Shown one piece after another: positions 11,801 through 23,372 of a stretch of DNA of 64,000 nt (positions within the stretch are counted from its first letter, which is position 1; every line of letters starts with the position of its first letter). The stretch lies in the NCBI RefSeq assembly GCF_000313135.1, contig NW_004457313.1:1055588-1119587 (forward strand). The letters are read 5' to 3'. A program made the translations under genes and the position numbers. The notes beneath the pieces were generated by a model that ran no database searches, was not told where the DNA came from, and saw nothing but the letters and a program-made list of their open reading frames with translations. The stretch is from Acanthamoeba castellanii str. Neff. Taxonomy: Eukaryota; Discosea; Longamoebia; Acanthamoebidae.

Positions 11801-14347
11801 CAACCCCGACCTCCTCAATCTCGTACGCCCCGCACTCTGCTCTTTTGTGTGATGTTTTTTTTAACTCCTATGGTGTTGGAATGTATCGACGACTAGGAGG
11901 AGGGCGAGGACTTTGAGCGGCTGGTGGTTCGACTGAAGCTCGAGAAGGAGAAGGAGGAGGAGCAGCGCAAGCACGTCGAAAAGGAAAAGGAAAACCTCAA
12001 GAAGGCCAAGGAAATGATCGAGAAGGAGCTCATCGCGCTGATCGACGACTCCAAAAAGTGCGTTTCTTTGCGATTCGTTTCGCTCTTCCCCCCCCCCATT
12101 CGATCTTGGACTTCGCTTTCTTCTTGTTCGTTCTTTCCCCTGTGAGCTCACTGGTGGTGATCGCAGGATGCGGGTGGAGATCGCGAAGCTGCAGAAGGAC
12201 AAGGAGATGGTGGACTACTGGCGCGGCGAGGCCGAGAAGGAGAAGGCCAAGAGCGTGTCCATGCTCGAGGAGAAGCACCAGCTGCTGGTCAAGCTCGCCC
12301 GACAGAGCGACGACAAGGCCGCGCTCGACGCCGATCGGGTGCGCTTCGACGCCGAGCGGGAGCAGATGGCGCGCGAGCGACGCGAGGCCGAGCGACGGGT
12401 CCGGGAGCTCGAGGCCGCGCTCAAGAACATGACCGAGGAGCGCGACGAGCTCAAGGAGACCTACAAGGCCTACGACGCCCGCATGAAGGCCGAGGAGCGC
12501 GAGCGGGCCAAGAAGGTGCGCGAGCGATTGGCCCACGGCGGCGACGACGATGACGACAGCAATGATGTCGACAAGTACAGACTGGTAGACGACTTCGACA
12601 CGTCGTCGTCCTCGCACTCGATCTCGTCGTCGACGTCGAGCGACCGGACCAAGGTCAAAGAGCGAACGCGAAAGAAGAGCGAAGGCGCCGCTGGGGAGGC
12701 AGCCCTCGAAGGCGACGACGCCGCCGCTGAGCGGAGGAAAGAAAGAAAGAAGAAGAGGCGCACGGTGCACCTCCTCCGAACGTCCGGCGAACAGGACAAG
12801 GGCAGCTCATCCAGTATTACGCCGCGGGAGAGTCAAGACAAAGGAGAGAAGGAGAAGAAAGACGACAAGAAGGAGGAGAAAGAGAAGAAGGAGAAGAAGA
12901 AGCGGGACAAGGACGACGAGAAGAAGGAGGAGAAGAAGGACAAGGAGAGGCCGGCGGTGGTGGTGGGTGAGACGGCGGCGGCGGCGGCGGCGGAGGTGGA
13001 GGAGATGAGCTCGTCGATGAGCAGCAAGTCCTCCAAGAACACCAAGACCGCCAAGAAAGAGAAGAAGGAAAAGGAGAAGGAGAAGGAAAAGGAAAAGGAA
13101 AAGGAGACCAGCGAAGAAAGCCCGGCCGACAAGGAGGCGGCGAAGGAGGCCGCGAGAGAGAAGAGGCGATCGAAGCGCACCAACCGCACGTCGGTGAAGA
13201 AGACCAAGGAGGACGTCATGCGCGACCTTAAGAGCGAAGAGGAGGCGCAACAGGCCCAGGAGGACAAGGAATCCAAAGAATCCAACAGGGACGACTCGCC
13301 TCGCAAGCGCGGCGTCGAGAGGGAAAGAACGAAGGAAGCGAAGGAGACGAAGGAGGGCGTGGTGGTGATAGCCACGTCAATATCGGGGTCGGCTGAGGCG
13401 TCGGTGCTGCCACTGGCGACGTCGGCTGTGGTGCTGCGGCAGTCCAACCGAGGCGGCGAGTCGTCGGGCGACGGAAAGAACGAAAAAAACGAAGCCGGCG
13501 GGAGAGCCAAGAACGAAGGGTGGGTGCTCAGCGATGACGAAGACGATGCGCCGAAGGCGGGGGACGACGCGGCCGGCATTCGGCCGAGCGAGACCGAAGA
13601 CGGAGATGAAGACGACACAGAGCGGACGCGAAAGGTCGGTAAGGTGAAGACCGGAAGCTACGTAGCGCCGCGCAAGAGCACCAACCCTCTGCGCAAGGCC
13701 GCGGAAGAGGTACCCCTTCGTTCTTCCTCTTTCTTTCTTTACTGTTCGTGTCGTCCGTCGCTTTTCGTTCTTTTGCGTTGGGGCTGATGTTGAGCCGGCG
13801 CGGGGGTGATCGAGTAGGGCTCTGGTATCCGGCGCTCGCAATCCTACGATGCACTGGGCTACAAGGAGTCCGGCAAACGGTCGGGCGGCAAAGACATCGA
13901 TGTGCGCTCGCCCCTCTTTTTCATTCTTCTTCATCTTCGTTCTTCGTTCTTCGCTTCTCCGACTAAGGCGTTCGTGCTTGCAACGAGGTGCAGTTGAAGG
14001 AGTTGGGAAAGAAGATGCGGAAGGGTTTGGAGCTCAAGAGCCACAAGCACAATCTCAAGCGCTTCGAGAACTGTTTCCGGGGTAAAGCTTCACCTCTACT
14101 TTCTCTGAGAACTCATCACGCGGGCAAGTTCCACTCACAAACTCGTGCGTGTGCGGTGGTGCGTGTGCGTACCATGGTAGGCGTTCAAGCGGTGGAGTGG
14201 CTGATGCAGGGAGCTCATGTGGAGTCGCGGCCGGAGGCGGTCGAGGTGTGCCGGCGACTCCTCGAGGCGGGCGACCTTTTCGTCAACCTGCCCGGCCTTG
14301 AGGCCGAGTTTGCCGACGACGACCGCTCCGTTTATCAATTTGTGTAA
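8813..14347 (+). CDS. RasGAP protein with coiled-coil charged tail and C-terminal DEP domain
   Basis: About 15 exons encode roughly 1,400 residues. After a low-complexity Ser/Gly/Ala N-terminus (8813-9088), the RasGAP domain spans about 9271-10500. Its arginine-finger segment is TLFRSNSAAAKML, in which FR is the catalytic finger, and its core motif is GLLFLRFFCPAIFTP, with conserved helices around them. The domain should stimulate GTP hydrolysis by Ras-type GTPases. Past 11,500 come long Lys/Glu-rich coiled-coil and Ser-rich stretches, strongly biased (KEKEKEKE near 13,075). The last exons (about 13,990-14,347) encode KRFENCFRG, VQAVEWLM, a helix with EVCRRLLEAGDLF and SVYQFV: the layout of a DEP domain, known in other proteins for membrane or GPCR targeting. 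Start: first ATG before the AT-rich intron 1 (about 9089-9270). Confidence 0.88.
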
Positions 14348-14522
14348 CCTATTTATTATTCCATTCCATTTATTTACCTTTTTCCAAGATATCTTTTTGT
14401 TTTAACTCGATGTATCTGATTGGGTGAAAGCTTTACTTTAAAACAGGATTGGGTGGAAGCTAAACTGAAACAAGGTAACAACAGCAAGTCATTGGCTGCA
14501 AGTTGTTAGTCGTAGTCGTGCT

Positions 14523-15578
14523 CTAGTAGTCATCGTCATCGTGGTACTTCTTGTTGCCGTCGCATTCGCGCTTGCACTGCTGGTGGTGCGGGCACTTCTC
14601 GCCGGCGGCGCGGTACTTGCCGTTCTCGTCCGGGTAGCAGCCCTTGGCGTCGGCGTAGTACACGCCGCCGCACTCGCGCTCGACCGGGTAGCACCCGTGG
14701 GCGTCGCGGTAGTACCACTGGTGGCCGATCTTGCGCGGGCAGCACCCGTCGTCGTCGCTCCACTGGCCGCCGTGGCACTGCTTCTTCTTGTCATCACACT
14801 TCTCGCTGGTGGTGGAGTAGTGCTTCTTGGTCGAGGTGGTCTCCTTGGGGCACTCCTCAGTGGTCGACGTGGTGCGTGTGTGCTTCTTGGTCGAGGTGGT
14901 CTCCTTGGGGCAGTCCTCGGTGGAAGTTGTGTAGTGCTTCTTGGTCGAGGTGGTCTCCCTGGGGCACTCCTCGGTGGTCGAGGTCGTGTGGTGCTTCCTG
15001 GTCGAGGTGGTCTCCCTCCTGGTGGTAGTGGTCTCCTTGGGCGTGGTGGTGGTCTGCTTCTTCGTGGAGGTGGTCTCCTTCCTGGTCGAGGTGGTCTCCT
15101 TGGGGCACTCCTCGGTGGTCGACGTGGTGCGGTGGTGCTTCCTGGTGGTCGATCTCTCGTGGTAGTCGTCGTCATGCTCCGGACGGATGCAGTACTTGTG
15201 GCACTTGCGCTCATCGTCGCAGTCCTCGCCGTCCTTAGGGTAGTTGCCCTTCTCGTCCGGGTAGTACCTGTCATGAGCGAACGATCAGTCAGTTCCAGTG
15301 CTCGTTTTGATGGTGTATGTGCGCGGGTGTGTGTACCCGTTGCCATCAGCGTAGTAGACACCACAGCCGACGTCCTTGGGGTAGCACTTGTTGCCGTCAC
15401 GGTAGTAGGCCTTGCCGTGGATGATCTTCGGGCAGCAGCCCTTGCCATCCGGCCAGTAGCCGCCCTTGCACGGCCCCTTGTTATCGTCGTACTTGTCGTA
15501 GTCGTCGTCGGCCACGGCCGCGATGGCGAAAACAGCCAGGCTGAGGGCCACGACAAAGAGCAGCTTGGTTGTGGTCAT
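14523..15578 (-). CDS. Leo-type cyst-wall lectin with Thr/Lys/His-rich spacer
   Basis: Two exons (15337-15578 and 14523-15267) encode 328 residues. An N-terminal signal peptide of about 23 residues (MTTTKLLFVVALSLAVFAIA) is followed by DDDYDKYDD and a domain with eight cysteines built around CCPKIIHGKAYYRDGNKCYP, CGVYYADGNG and YYPDEKGNYP. A long spacer of repeated TTSTTEECPKETTSTKKH-like units comes next. A second Cys-rich domain repeats the same plan (CCPRKIGHQWYYRDAHGCYP, CGGVYYADAKGCYPDENGKY), with two extra cysteines. From memory of published work, Acanthamoeba Leo lectins have 8-Cys domains that bind cellulose, and some carry a TKH-rich spacer; this gene fits that subset. The protein is secreted, probably to the cyst wall. 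It is divergent from polyubiquitin. Confidence 0.82.
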
Positions 15579-16884
<1,306 letters not shown>

Positions 16885-17006
16885 GCGTGTTTCCTCCACC
16901 ACTTCTTCCTGCAAATACAACGACACAACTGTTCATAACCCCTACAACTCTTGAGAGTGCGCGTCTCTTCGTGTGATGGGAGTGAGCACCATTAGCAACC
17001 CGAGCC

Positions 17007-17736
17007 ATGGCCAGCAATACAGAGCCCGTCGATCGCGTTGCCTTCATCATGACCTGACCGCCTTCTACTTCAACTCAAAAGGAACGACGATGTTCTACGC
17101 GTGGGCGACCGGGTCGATGCCGGCTCACGCCGTGGGCAAGCACGCGTTACAATCCCGCTCGCCCGCTTCTGCTGCGCTTTCCTCCACGGGTACCCCTACC
17201 CTCTGTGGGAGCTGGTCGACCTGGGCCTGTCGTCCCCGCCCGCGCCCTCTTCATCGTCATCGGCCGCTTCCCTGTCCGCCCGGTGAGGCTGGCGCTACGG
17301 CACGGAGCCGGCCTTGTGCCGATCTGCTCACACACGGCGAGCACCCCGACAAAGAACGAAGACGAAAAGAAGAACGAAGACGACTTCGCGTCGTGCGTGT
17401 ACTTTCTCTCGGGTCCCCAGGGCCGACAGACGCCCGCGTCCGTCGCGCAGCACTACCTCTGCCTGCAGGCCACGACGAAATTTTCGGCGCGCCGAACGAT
17501 GCCATCGCCGCCTTCTCCTTCCGAACCTACGTGTGCGTGTGTCGTGCGGTGGGTGTCGTGTCACTTGATAATAATTAATTGTTGTGATGACGCCGCAGTC
17601 GGAGAGAGGTTGGGCGCCGGGGCCGTTCGGGAAGGAAGCGTCTGCGCCGGTCAGCGCCGCCGCGCAGCTGGTCGTGACCACGTTCTACGACCACGCGCGG
17701 CAGCGCATCGTCGCCGTCAAGGCTCTCGAGCACTAG
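17007..17736 (+). CDS. Unresolved gene or decaying coding region, product unknown
   Basis: An ATG at 17007 opens MASNTEPVDRVAFIMT and then meets a stop. Downstream, stretches with coding-like G/C-rich third positions continue in different frames: FCCAFLHGYPYPLWELVDLG (about 17,180), a piece with YFLSGPQGRQTPASVAQHY (about 17,400), and IFGAPNDAIAAFSFRTY (about 17,480) followed by a GTGTGC donor. The last segment (about 17,600-17,736, after a CAG acceptor) encodes a clean C-terminus with AAQLVVTTFYDHARQR and ends in TAG. No family was recognised. Either introns or single-base errors join these pieces, or the gene is broken. It is convergent with the helicase gene, whose stop is about 90 bases away. 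Confidence 0.35.
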
Positions 17737-17823
17737 CCGGCCAGCGCCTGCTGCTGGGCTCACCAGGGCGCGCGAACCAAGGCCGACGACGCCTCGCGGG
17801 CGCAGGCAGGAGAGAGGGCAGCT

Positions 17824-20800
17824 CTACTGAAGCAGCAGGTCGGCCACGTCGCAGGGCAATACCTCGACGTTCAGCGCAAAGTGCTGGGCGATTTCGTTCA
17901 TGCCCAACAGATCGTCCGTTGTGACAAGATTGATCACGACCCCCTTGCGACCGAATCGCCCACAGCGTCCCGACCTGTCGTGTTGTGTGGTGTGTGGTGT
18001 GCGTGCGTGTTGTGTGTGTGTGTGTGTGTGAGCATTGAATTAAGGTGGCGGACGAGTTGGGGGTGCAGTGTACCGGTGGAGGTAGGGCTCCGGCAGGCGC
18101 GGCAAATCGTAGTTGACCACGAGCGTCACGGCCGGCACATCGATGCCCAGGGCCAACAGGTCGTTGGTGATGAGCACCCGCGATGTTCCCGCCCTGAACT
18201 CGCTGCACTCGTGTGTGTGTCGTGTGTGTGTCGTGTGTGTGTCGTGTGTGTGTCGTGTCTGTTAGAAAATGTATTGGTGCGGCCAAAGCAAGAGTGGGCG
18301 TACTTGAGGAGCAGCTCGCGCTCGCTTGACTCGATATGGCCATGCAGGCTCGAGACCGTGTAATCCTTCTTGAGCAGCTGCTCCGTCAACCAATCGATCT
18401 TGCGCCGCGTGTTGACGAACACGATGCATTGGACGATCGAGATCGCGGAGTAGAGGTCGCAGAAGGTCTCCAGCTTCCACTGCTCGTAGTCCACGTCGAC
18501 GTAGAAGTGCCGCACGCCCTCCAGCACCAGCTCGTCGGGCGGGATCGTCAGCTCGAGGTACGGCCGCGCGTCGTCTCGCGTCGCCGTCGTTGCCGCCGGC
18601 TGCCCAGAAGTCGGCCGCCTCAGACTCAGCTGCGCCTCCGCAGCCGCGTCGGCAAAAAAGTCGACGGCGTCGGCGGCGCTGACATCAGCAGAGAACGTCA
18701 ACGCCATACGGTCGGCCGATGATGCGTCAGCTGCCACCTTAAGCTTGGCGGGCTTGAGCACGCCCTCGCCGGCCGTGCGCCGCCATAGGCGCCGGTGGTG
18801 CTTCACGAACGTCGGACCGGCGCCGGCGGTCTCGCACGTGGTGGCGAGCACGAGCTGCGGCCGCGGCCCGCGCAGGTAGGTCTCGCACAGGTGCGCCAGC
18901 GCGTCTTTGGTGGACTTGTCGAAGAAGAACGTGGAGTCGTCCAAGACCAGCATCTCCAGGTCCTTCAGATAGAGCGCCTTGCGACTGTTGCATGCGATAA
19001 AAAAAAATCAGTGTGAATTGCTGTGTGTCGTGTGTCGTGTGTCGTGTGTCGTGTGTCGTGTGTCGTGTGTCGTGTGTCGTGTGTCGTGTGTCGTGTGTCG
19101 TGTGTCGTGTGTCGTGTGTCGTGTGTCGTGTGTCGTGTGTCGTGTGTCGTGTGTCGTGTGTCGTGTGTCGTGTGTCGTGTGTCGTGTCGTGTGTGTCGAG
19201 TGGTGCGTACTTGGCCATGTCGGTGATGCGGCCGATGCTGCCGACCACGATCAACGGCCCTCGCTTCAGCCCACGCATGTCGCTTCTGCAGAGGAGGAAG
19301 AAAAAACAGTGAGCGACTCACTGGATGCGTCGCTGGGGCAGGACAAGAAGGCGAAAGTGAATCGTGTACCTGACGCTGGTGGCTCCCACCAGGGCGTGAC
19401 ACAGCAGCGGTTCGCTGTTGACCGGCGATCGCTGTGCACGTGGGGCACCACCGCGGCGGTGGTGGTACGACCTCTCTTCCTCCTCTTCCTCCTCAATCCG
19501 AGCCTCGTCGTCATCGTCGTCCACCACTTCCTCGCCGCCTTTGCCGTCGTCATCATCCATCGTCCCTTCTTCCCTGCTCCGCTCTCGGCGCCAGCAATCC
19601 CGGTGGCGACGATCTCGCCCACCACCAGATCTCCGCCACGGCGCAGCTTCGCGCCCGTCGTCCGCGTGGTCCACTTCGACTGCTGTCGGGGCGGCGGCTG
19701 CGGCGGCGGCTGCCCTTGCCGCCTGCTTGGCTTCGTGGGCCTCGCGGAAGGGTCCGGTTGCAAAGTGGTGGCCTATGGCCTCGATGACCCGGTGCATCTG
19801 CAGGGCGAGCTCTCTCGTGGGCGTGATCACCAGGGCCATCGGGTTCCGCTTGCCCTTCCACGCGCCGCTGCCGCCGGCACTCTCCTTGGTCTCGCTCTCC
19901 TCCTTCTCCTTCTCGCTCTCCTTTTCCCTCTCCTGCTCGATCGTCCACAGAGCCGCGACTCGCTGCACCACCGCCATCGCCAACGCCGCGCTTTTACCTG
20001 TGTCGTGTGCGTGTCGTGTCGTTTCGTGTTGCGTGCGTGTCGTGTCGTGTCGTGTCGTGGGTGAGTGAATGCGCACGATCGCAGGAGGTCAGCTGATGGC
20101 TGTAGGCGTACCGGTTCCGGGCTGGGACTGGCAGAAGACGTCCCACCCGTTGACGATGGGCGCGACGACCTTTTGCTGGATGAGCGACGGGCGCTCGAAG
20201 CCGTAGGCGTAGACCCCGCGCAGCACGTCGACGCCGCCCTTGCGCCCGACCCGCGCGTCGAACTCGTCGTCCCACATCTCGTCGAACGTCGGGCACACGT
20301 GCGTCGACCACGTCGCGACACCGCCGTCGGCCTTCTGCGACGGCGGCGGCATGAGCGACACGTACAGTCCGCCATCGATGGTGGCGGTGGCGGCGGTGGC
20401 CGCCGGCGTCAGCCAGCGCACGGTGCAGGCCCCGAGGAGCAAGGCGGCGAGCCGTGGTCGGTCGCCTGTGTTGTCGAGCGAGTCGAGCGCGCGGTCGAAC
20501 CGCACCCAGTCCCTACGCGGCCCGCCCTCGGGCCTGCTCTCCGCCTCCCTGTCGCGCATCGCCGCGAGCCACGCCTCCAACCGCGCCCTCAGCCGGTGCT
20601 CGTCGCCACCAACCTCCGGCCCGCCGGCACTGGTGTGAGCCGCGGCGGGCAGCGAGTAGGCGAGGGTGGTCTGGCCGTCGTCGTCGTTGGTGAGCTGCAG
20701 CCAGCCGTCGTCGACGAGCCGCGCGACGACGAGCTCGGGCCGGGCGTCGATGCGTACGGTGAGCACCTGCTGGACGAGCGCGGCCAGCAGGGCGCGCAGG

Positions 20801-21171
20801 TGGGACGGCCGGGTGCCGGTGGCCACCGCCGACGCCCACCACCGCTCGAGCCTGCGCGACAGATCGGCGTCGAGCTCCTGGCCGGCAGATGATGCATCGT
20901 CGGGGTGGTGGAGGGTCACCTGAGGCTCGCCTCGTGCGGGCTTGGCCTCGATTTGGAGCATTCCGCGATGGATGAGCCAACGTAGGACGGATTCGAGGGA
21001 GAGATGCGCGGGGATGGTGTACAGGCGGCACATGGGCCGTAGGGCGTTCTCTAGCCTCTTACGTGTGCGCGGCAGCTGGGCCGCCGACTGGCCCTGCAGC
21101 CACTCCTTGACCCTAATCACCACACTCGCCACGTCGCTACTCCTCGGATCTAGCGTTCTCTTCTGCTCCAT
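17824..21171 (-). CDS. eIF4A-like DEAD-box helicase relative with eroded motifs and an N-terminal extension
   Basis: Six exons (20112-21171, 19370-19997, 19211-19285, 18304-18984, 18074-18202, 17824-17974) join in frame to 907 residues. The C-terminal two-thirds follow eIF4A: Q motif [12 protein letters not shown]-loop SQPGTGKS, Ia [11 protein letters not shown]-like [18 protein letters not shown], and a C-terminus LPCDVADLL. Other motifs have changed: DEAD is DDST, SAT is ATT, TPGR is SIGR, ARGID is ALGID, and HRIGRxGR is HRSGRCGR. An acidic and Ala-rich insert follows motif Ia. The N-terminal ~300 residues contain two similar winged-helix-like stretches ([14 protein letters not shown] and [15 protein letters not shown]). 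ATP hydrolysis is doubtful; RNA binding or a regulatory role is possible (inference). Intron 3 holds a large satellite. Confidence 0.85.
19016..19198. repeat. GTGTCGT satellite in a helicase intron
   Basis: About 25 nearly perfect tandem copies of the 7-base unit GTGTCGT fill most of intron 3 of the helicase-like gene (on the coding strand, ACGACAC). The array is uninterrupted and ends with slightly varied GTGTCGTGTCGTGTGTGTCG. It is the longest satellite of the CACACG/CACACGA type seen across introns in this window. Confidence 0.95.
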
Positions 21172-21367
21172 CTGATTCTTTCTATTCGTTCTTCTTTGCT
21201 TCTATATGTGTTTCTTTTCACGACTGTCTGTGACGCAGAACCCGCCCAACGCCCCCATTTCTCGCTTTGGCTTCGATTCAGTCTTCCATCGATGTTTGTT
21301 TCTATTTTTCTTCTTTTCTTTTTCCTATTTTATTCTTCTTTTATTTTCCAGCGTTCTTGTTGGCGGC

Positions 21368-22833
21368 TCACGAGAGCTGTGGCGGCGCGCGGTCGTGGAT
21401 GGGTTGCCACGGGTAGAGCGGCGGGTGCTCGCTGACGTTGTCGAGCGCGTCCATGTGGTGCTTCTCCAGTCGCCAGCCCACGGCGCCCAGGTTGTCCCTC
21501 AGCTGCTCCTCGGTCCTCGCCCCGACCAGCACCGACGTCACCCCGGGCTTCTGCAGCAGCCACCTGATCCACCCACCGTGAGCCCCAGGTGGCGTGATGA
21601 GTGTCGTGTAGGGGGGTACGAACCTCAGGGAGACCTGTGCAGACGTCTTGTTCGTCTTGGCGGCCACGTCGGCGACGGTGTCGAGCACGTGCCAGGTGTA
21701 GGGCGTGTTGAACGAGTCGAAGTTGCCCTCGACCCACCCGGCGTTCTGCGCCCACTCCACGCGCGAACCCGCGGAGGGTCCCTCCCTCGTCAGGTCCCTC
21801 TTGCCGGCCAGCCAGCCGCCCTGACAGGACCCGCGGGACAGCGACAGCTTGTTAACTGAGAATGCGAGGAATGTGGTGCCAGTGCGTCGTGCGCGATGGT
21901 GATGGCCTACCTTGAGCGGTGACCAAGGCAGCACGGCGAGACCCTCCTCCAGAGCGAGCGGGATGATGTCCCACTCTGTGGACCGGCACAGCATGCTGTA
22001 CTGCGGCTGCAAGCTCACAATAGCTGTGGACCCACAGATCAGTTTGCGCACACAACACAACACGACACAAACGACACACACGACACATAGCACACGCCCA
22101 CGCCCACGACTGTACGTACGCTCCCAGCCCATGCGCTCGGTCAAGCCAATGGCCTTCTCCACCATCCACGCCGGGTAGTTTGACAGGCCGATGTGGTGCA
22201 CCTTACCGCTGCGCACGAGGTCGTTCAGCGTGCGCAGGGTTTCGAGGAGCGGGGTGCGCGGGTCGGGCGAGTGGATCTGGAGGAGGTCGATATGGCTCGT
22301 GCAGCCCAGGCGCTCGAGGCTGCGCTCCAGCGAATCGACGATGTGGCGCCGACTCAGCCCGACGTCGTTCACACCGGGTCCCGTCTTGCCGCGCACCTTA
22401 GTCGCCACCACCAGGTTGCGCCGACGCTCGTTGCCTTCGCGCGTCAGCCAACGACCCAGCACCTCCTCGCTGCTGCCGTACACGTCTGCACTCGGCCAGG
22501 TCCAGCCACGACCGTCAACATGAAAGCGACGTGGCCGACACGAAGAGGGAGGCACCTGCAGTGTCGAGGAAGTTGCCGCCAGCGGCGACGAAGGAGTCAA
22601 GCAGGCGAAAGGAGGTCTCCTGGTCGGCAGCGGGCAGACCCCATGGCCCCTTCCCTGCCCGTGCGCATCAACAGCATCTTCTGATCAGCCAGAGCACTGG
22701 CGCTGGGGGGTAAGGGGGGTAGTGCCGCACCATCGGTGGACAGAGTCATGAGACCAAAGCACAGTTCGGATACCAGGAGGCCCGTGCCCTTGCCTAAGAA
22801 GGCGTACCCCATCTTAGTGTTCTCTCCATCCAT
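21368..22833 (-). CDS. Aldo/keto reductase
   Basis: About five exons encode an NADP-dependent oxidoreductase of the AKR TIM-barrel family. The start at 22833 gives MDGENTKMGYAFLGKGTGLL, the usual opening strand. Exon 2 supplies a segment with LLDSFVAAGGNFLDTA; exon 3 opens with DVYGSSEEVLGRWL. The catalytic tetrad is present: Asp in FLDTADVYG, Tyr in the same motif, Lys in VVATKVRG, and His in LLQIHSPD. Later motifs are HHIGLSNYPAW, QPQYSMLCR, LAVLPWSPLK and the cofactor-binding LVGARTEEQLRDN. It most resembles AKRs that act on small aldehydes or ketones; the natural substrate cannot be read from sequence. It lies 196 bases downstream of the helicase start, on the same strand, and diverges from the kinase gene at 23373. 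Confidence 0.9.
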
Positions 22834-23372
22834 GTTTCAGTTGCGGTCTTTTTGTATAATTTATTTTATTTTCCCTTCTGTTTTATTGGTGTTGCCTTCT
22901 GCTGTGCCCCCTGTGTGCCGTGTGGCAGTGCTTTCACCCAGGCATGTTCCTCAATCTTGTTCATTTTGTCCACATTTTGATTTTGCTTTGCCCCCCCCTT
23001 GCAAACGAAACAATTAACATCTCAAATCCAAATCTTGCCAGGCCACGTTGGAAACCGCGGCGTGCCCTTTCTGGGCGCCAATGGCGGGCACGTGTGCGGT
23101 GCCGGGTGGCACACGAGGCCAGGGTGTTGGGCCGTTGTATCCCAAACTGGCAAAAGGTAACGGTCTGCGTCTGCGGCCAAAGGGTCAAGGCCAGCCTTGG
23201 GATTCGAAGCCGTCAAGAAAAAGGAACCTCTCAAGTCTCTCAGAGTGTTGGTCGTGTGTTCTTGTCTTCATCTCTACCTACCCTCATCAAGAAGAAGGCT
23301 CGAGAAGGGCTGGTGATTCGAAGAAGAAACCATGGAGTCAGGTACAACTCACCAACAACATCAACGACAACA
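22834..23372. other. Divergent promoter region of aldo/keto reductase and kinase genes
   Basis: No exon could be supported in these 539 bases. The half near the reductase is T-rich with short homopolymers. The middle (about 23,040-23,230) is GC-richer but has no recognisable product or RNA structure. The final 100 bases are A-rich and probably form the 5' leader of the kinase gene. Confidence 0.45.

Noticed and set aside
12833..13618. 261-residue minus-strand Ser/Phe-rich frame
   Set aside because: It is antisense to the Lys/Glu-rich tail of the RasGAP protein. GAG/AAG codons read as CTC/CTT on the other strand, giving Ser/Phe/Leu runs.
17101..17286. CAP-Gly-like reading of VGDRVDAGSRRGQARV
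   Set aside because: Only the first strand resembles CAP-Gly. The GKNDG signature is missing and the frame ends soon after, so no domain was assigned.
19016..19198. Possible CRISPR-like array
   Set aside because: The units are 7-base satellite copies with no spacers, inside an intron of a eukaryotic gene.
20065..20892. 275-residue plus-strand frame
   Set aside because: It lies antisense to exon 1 of the helicase-like gene, which is supported by helicase motifs and clean splice joins.
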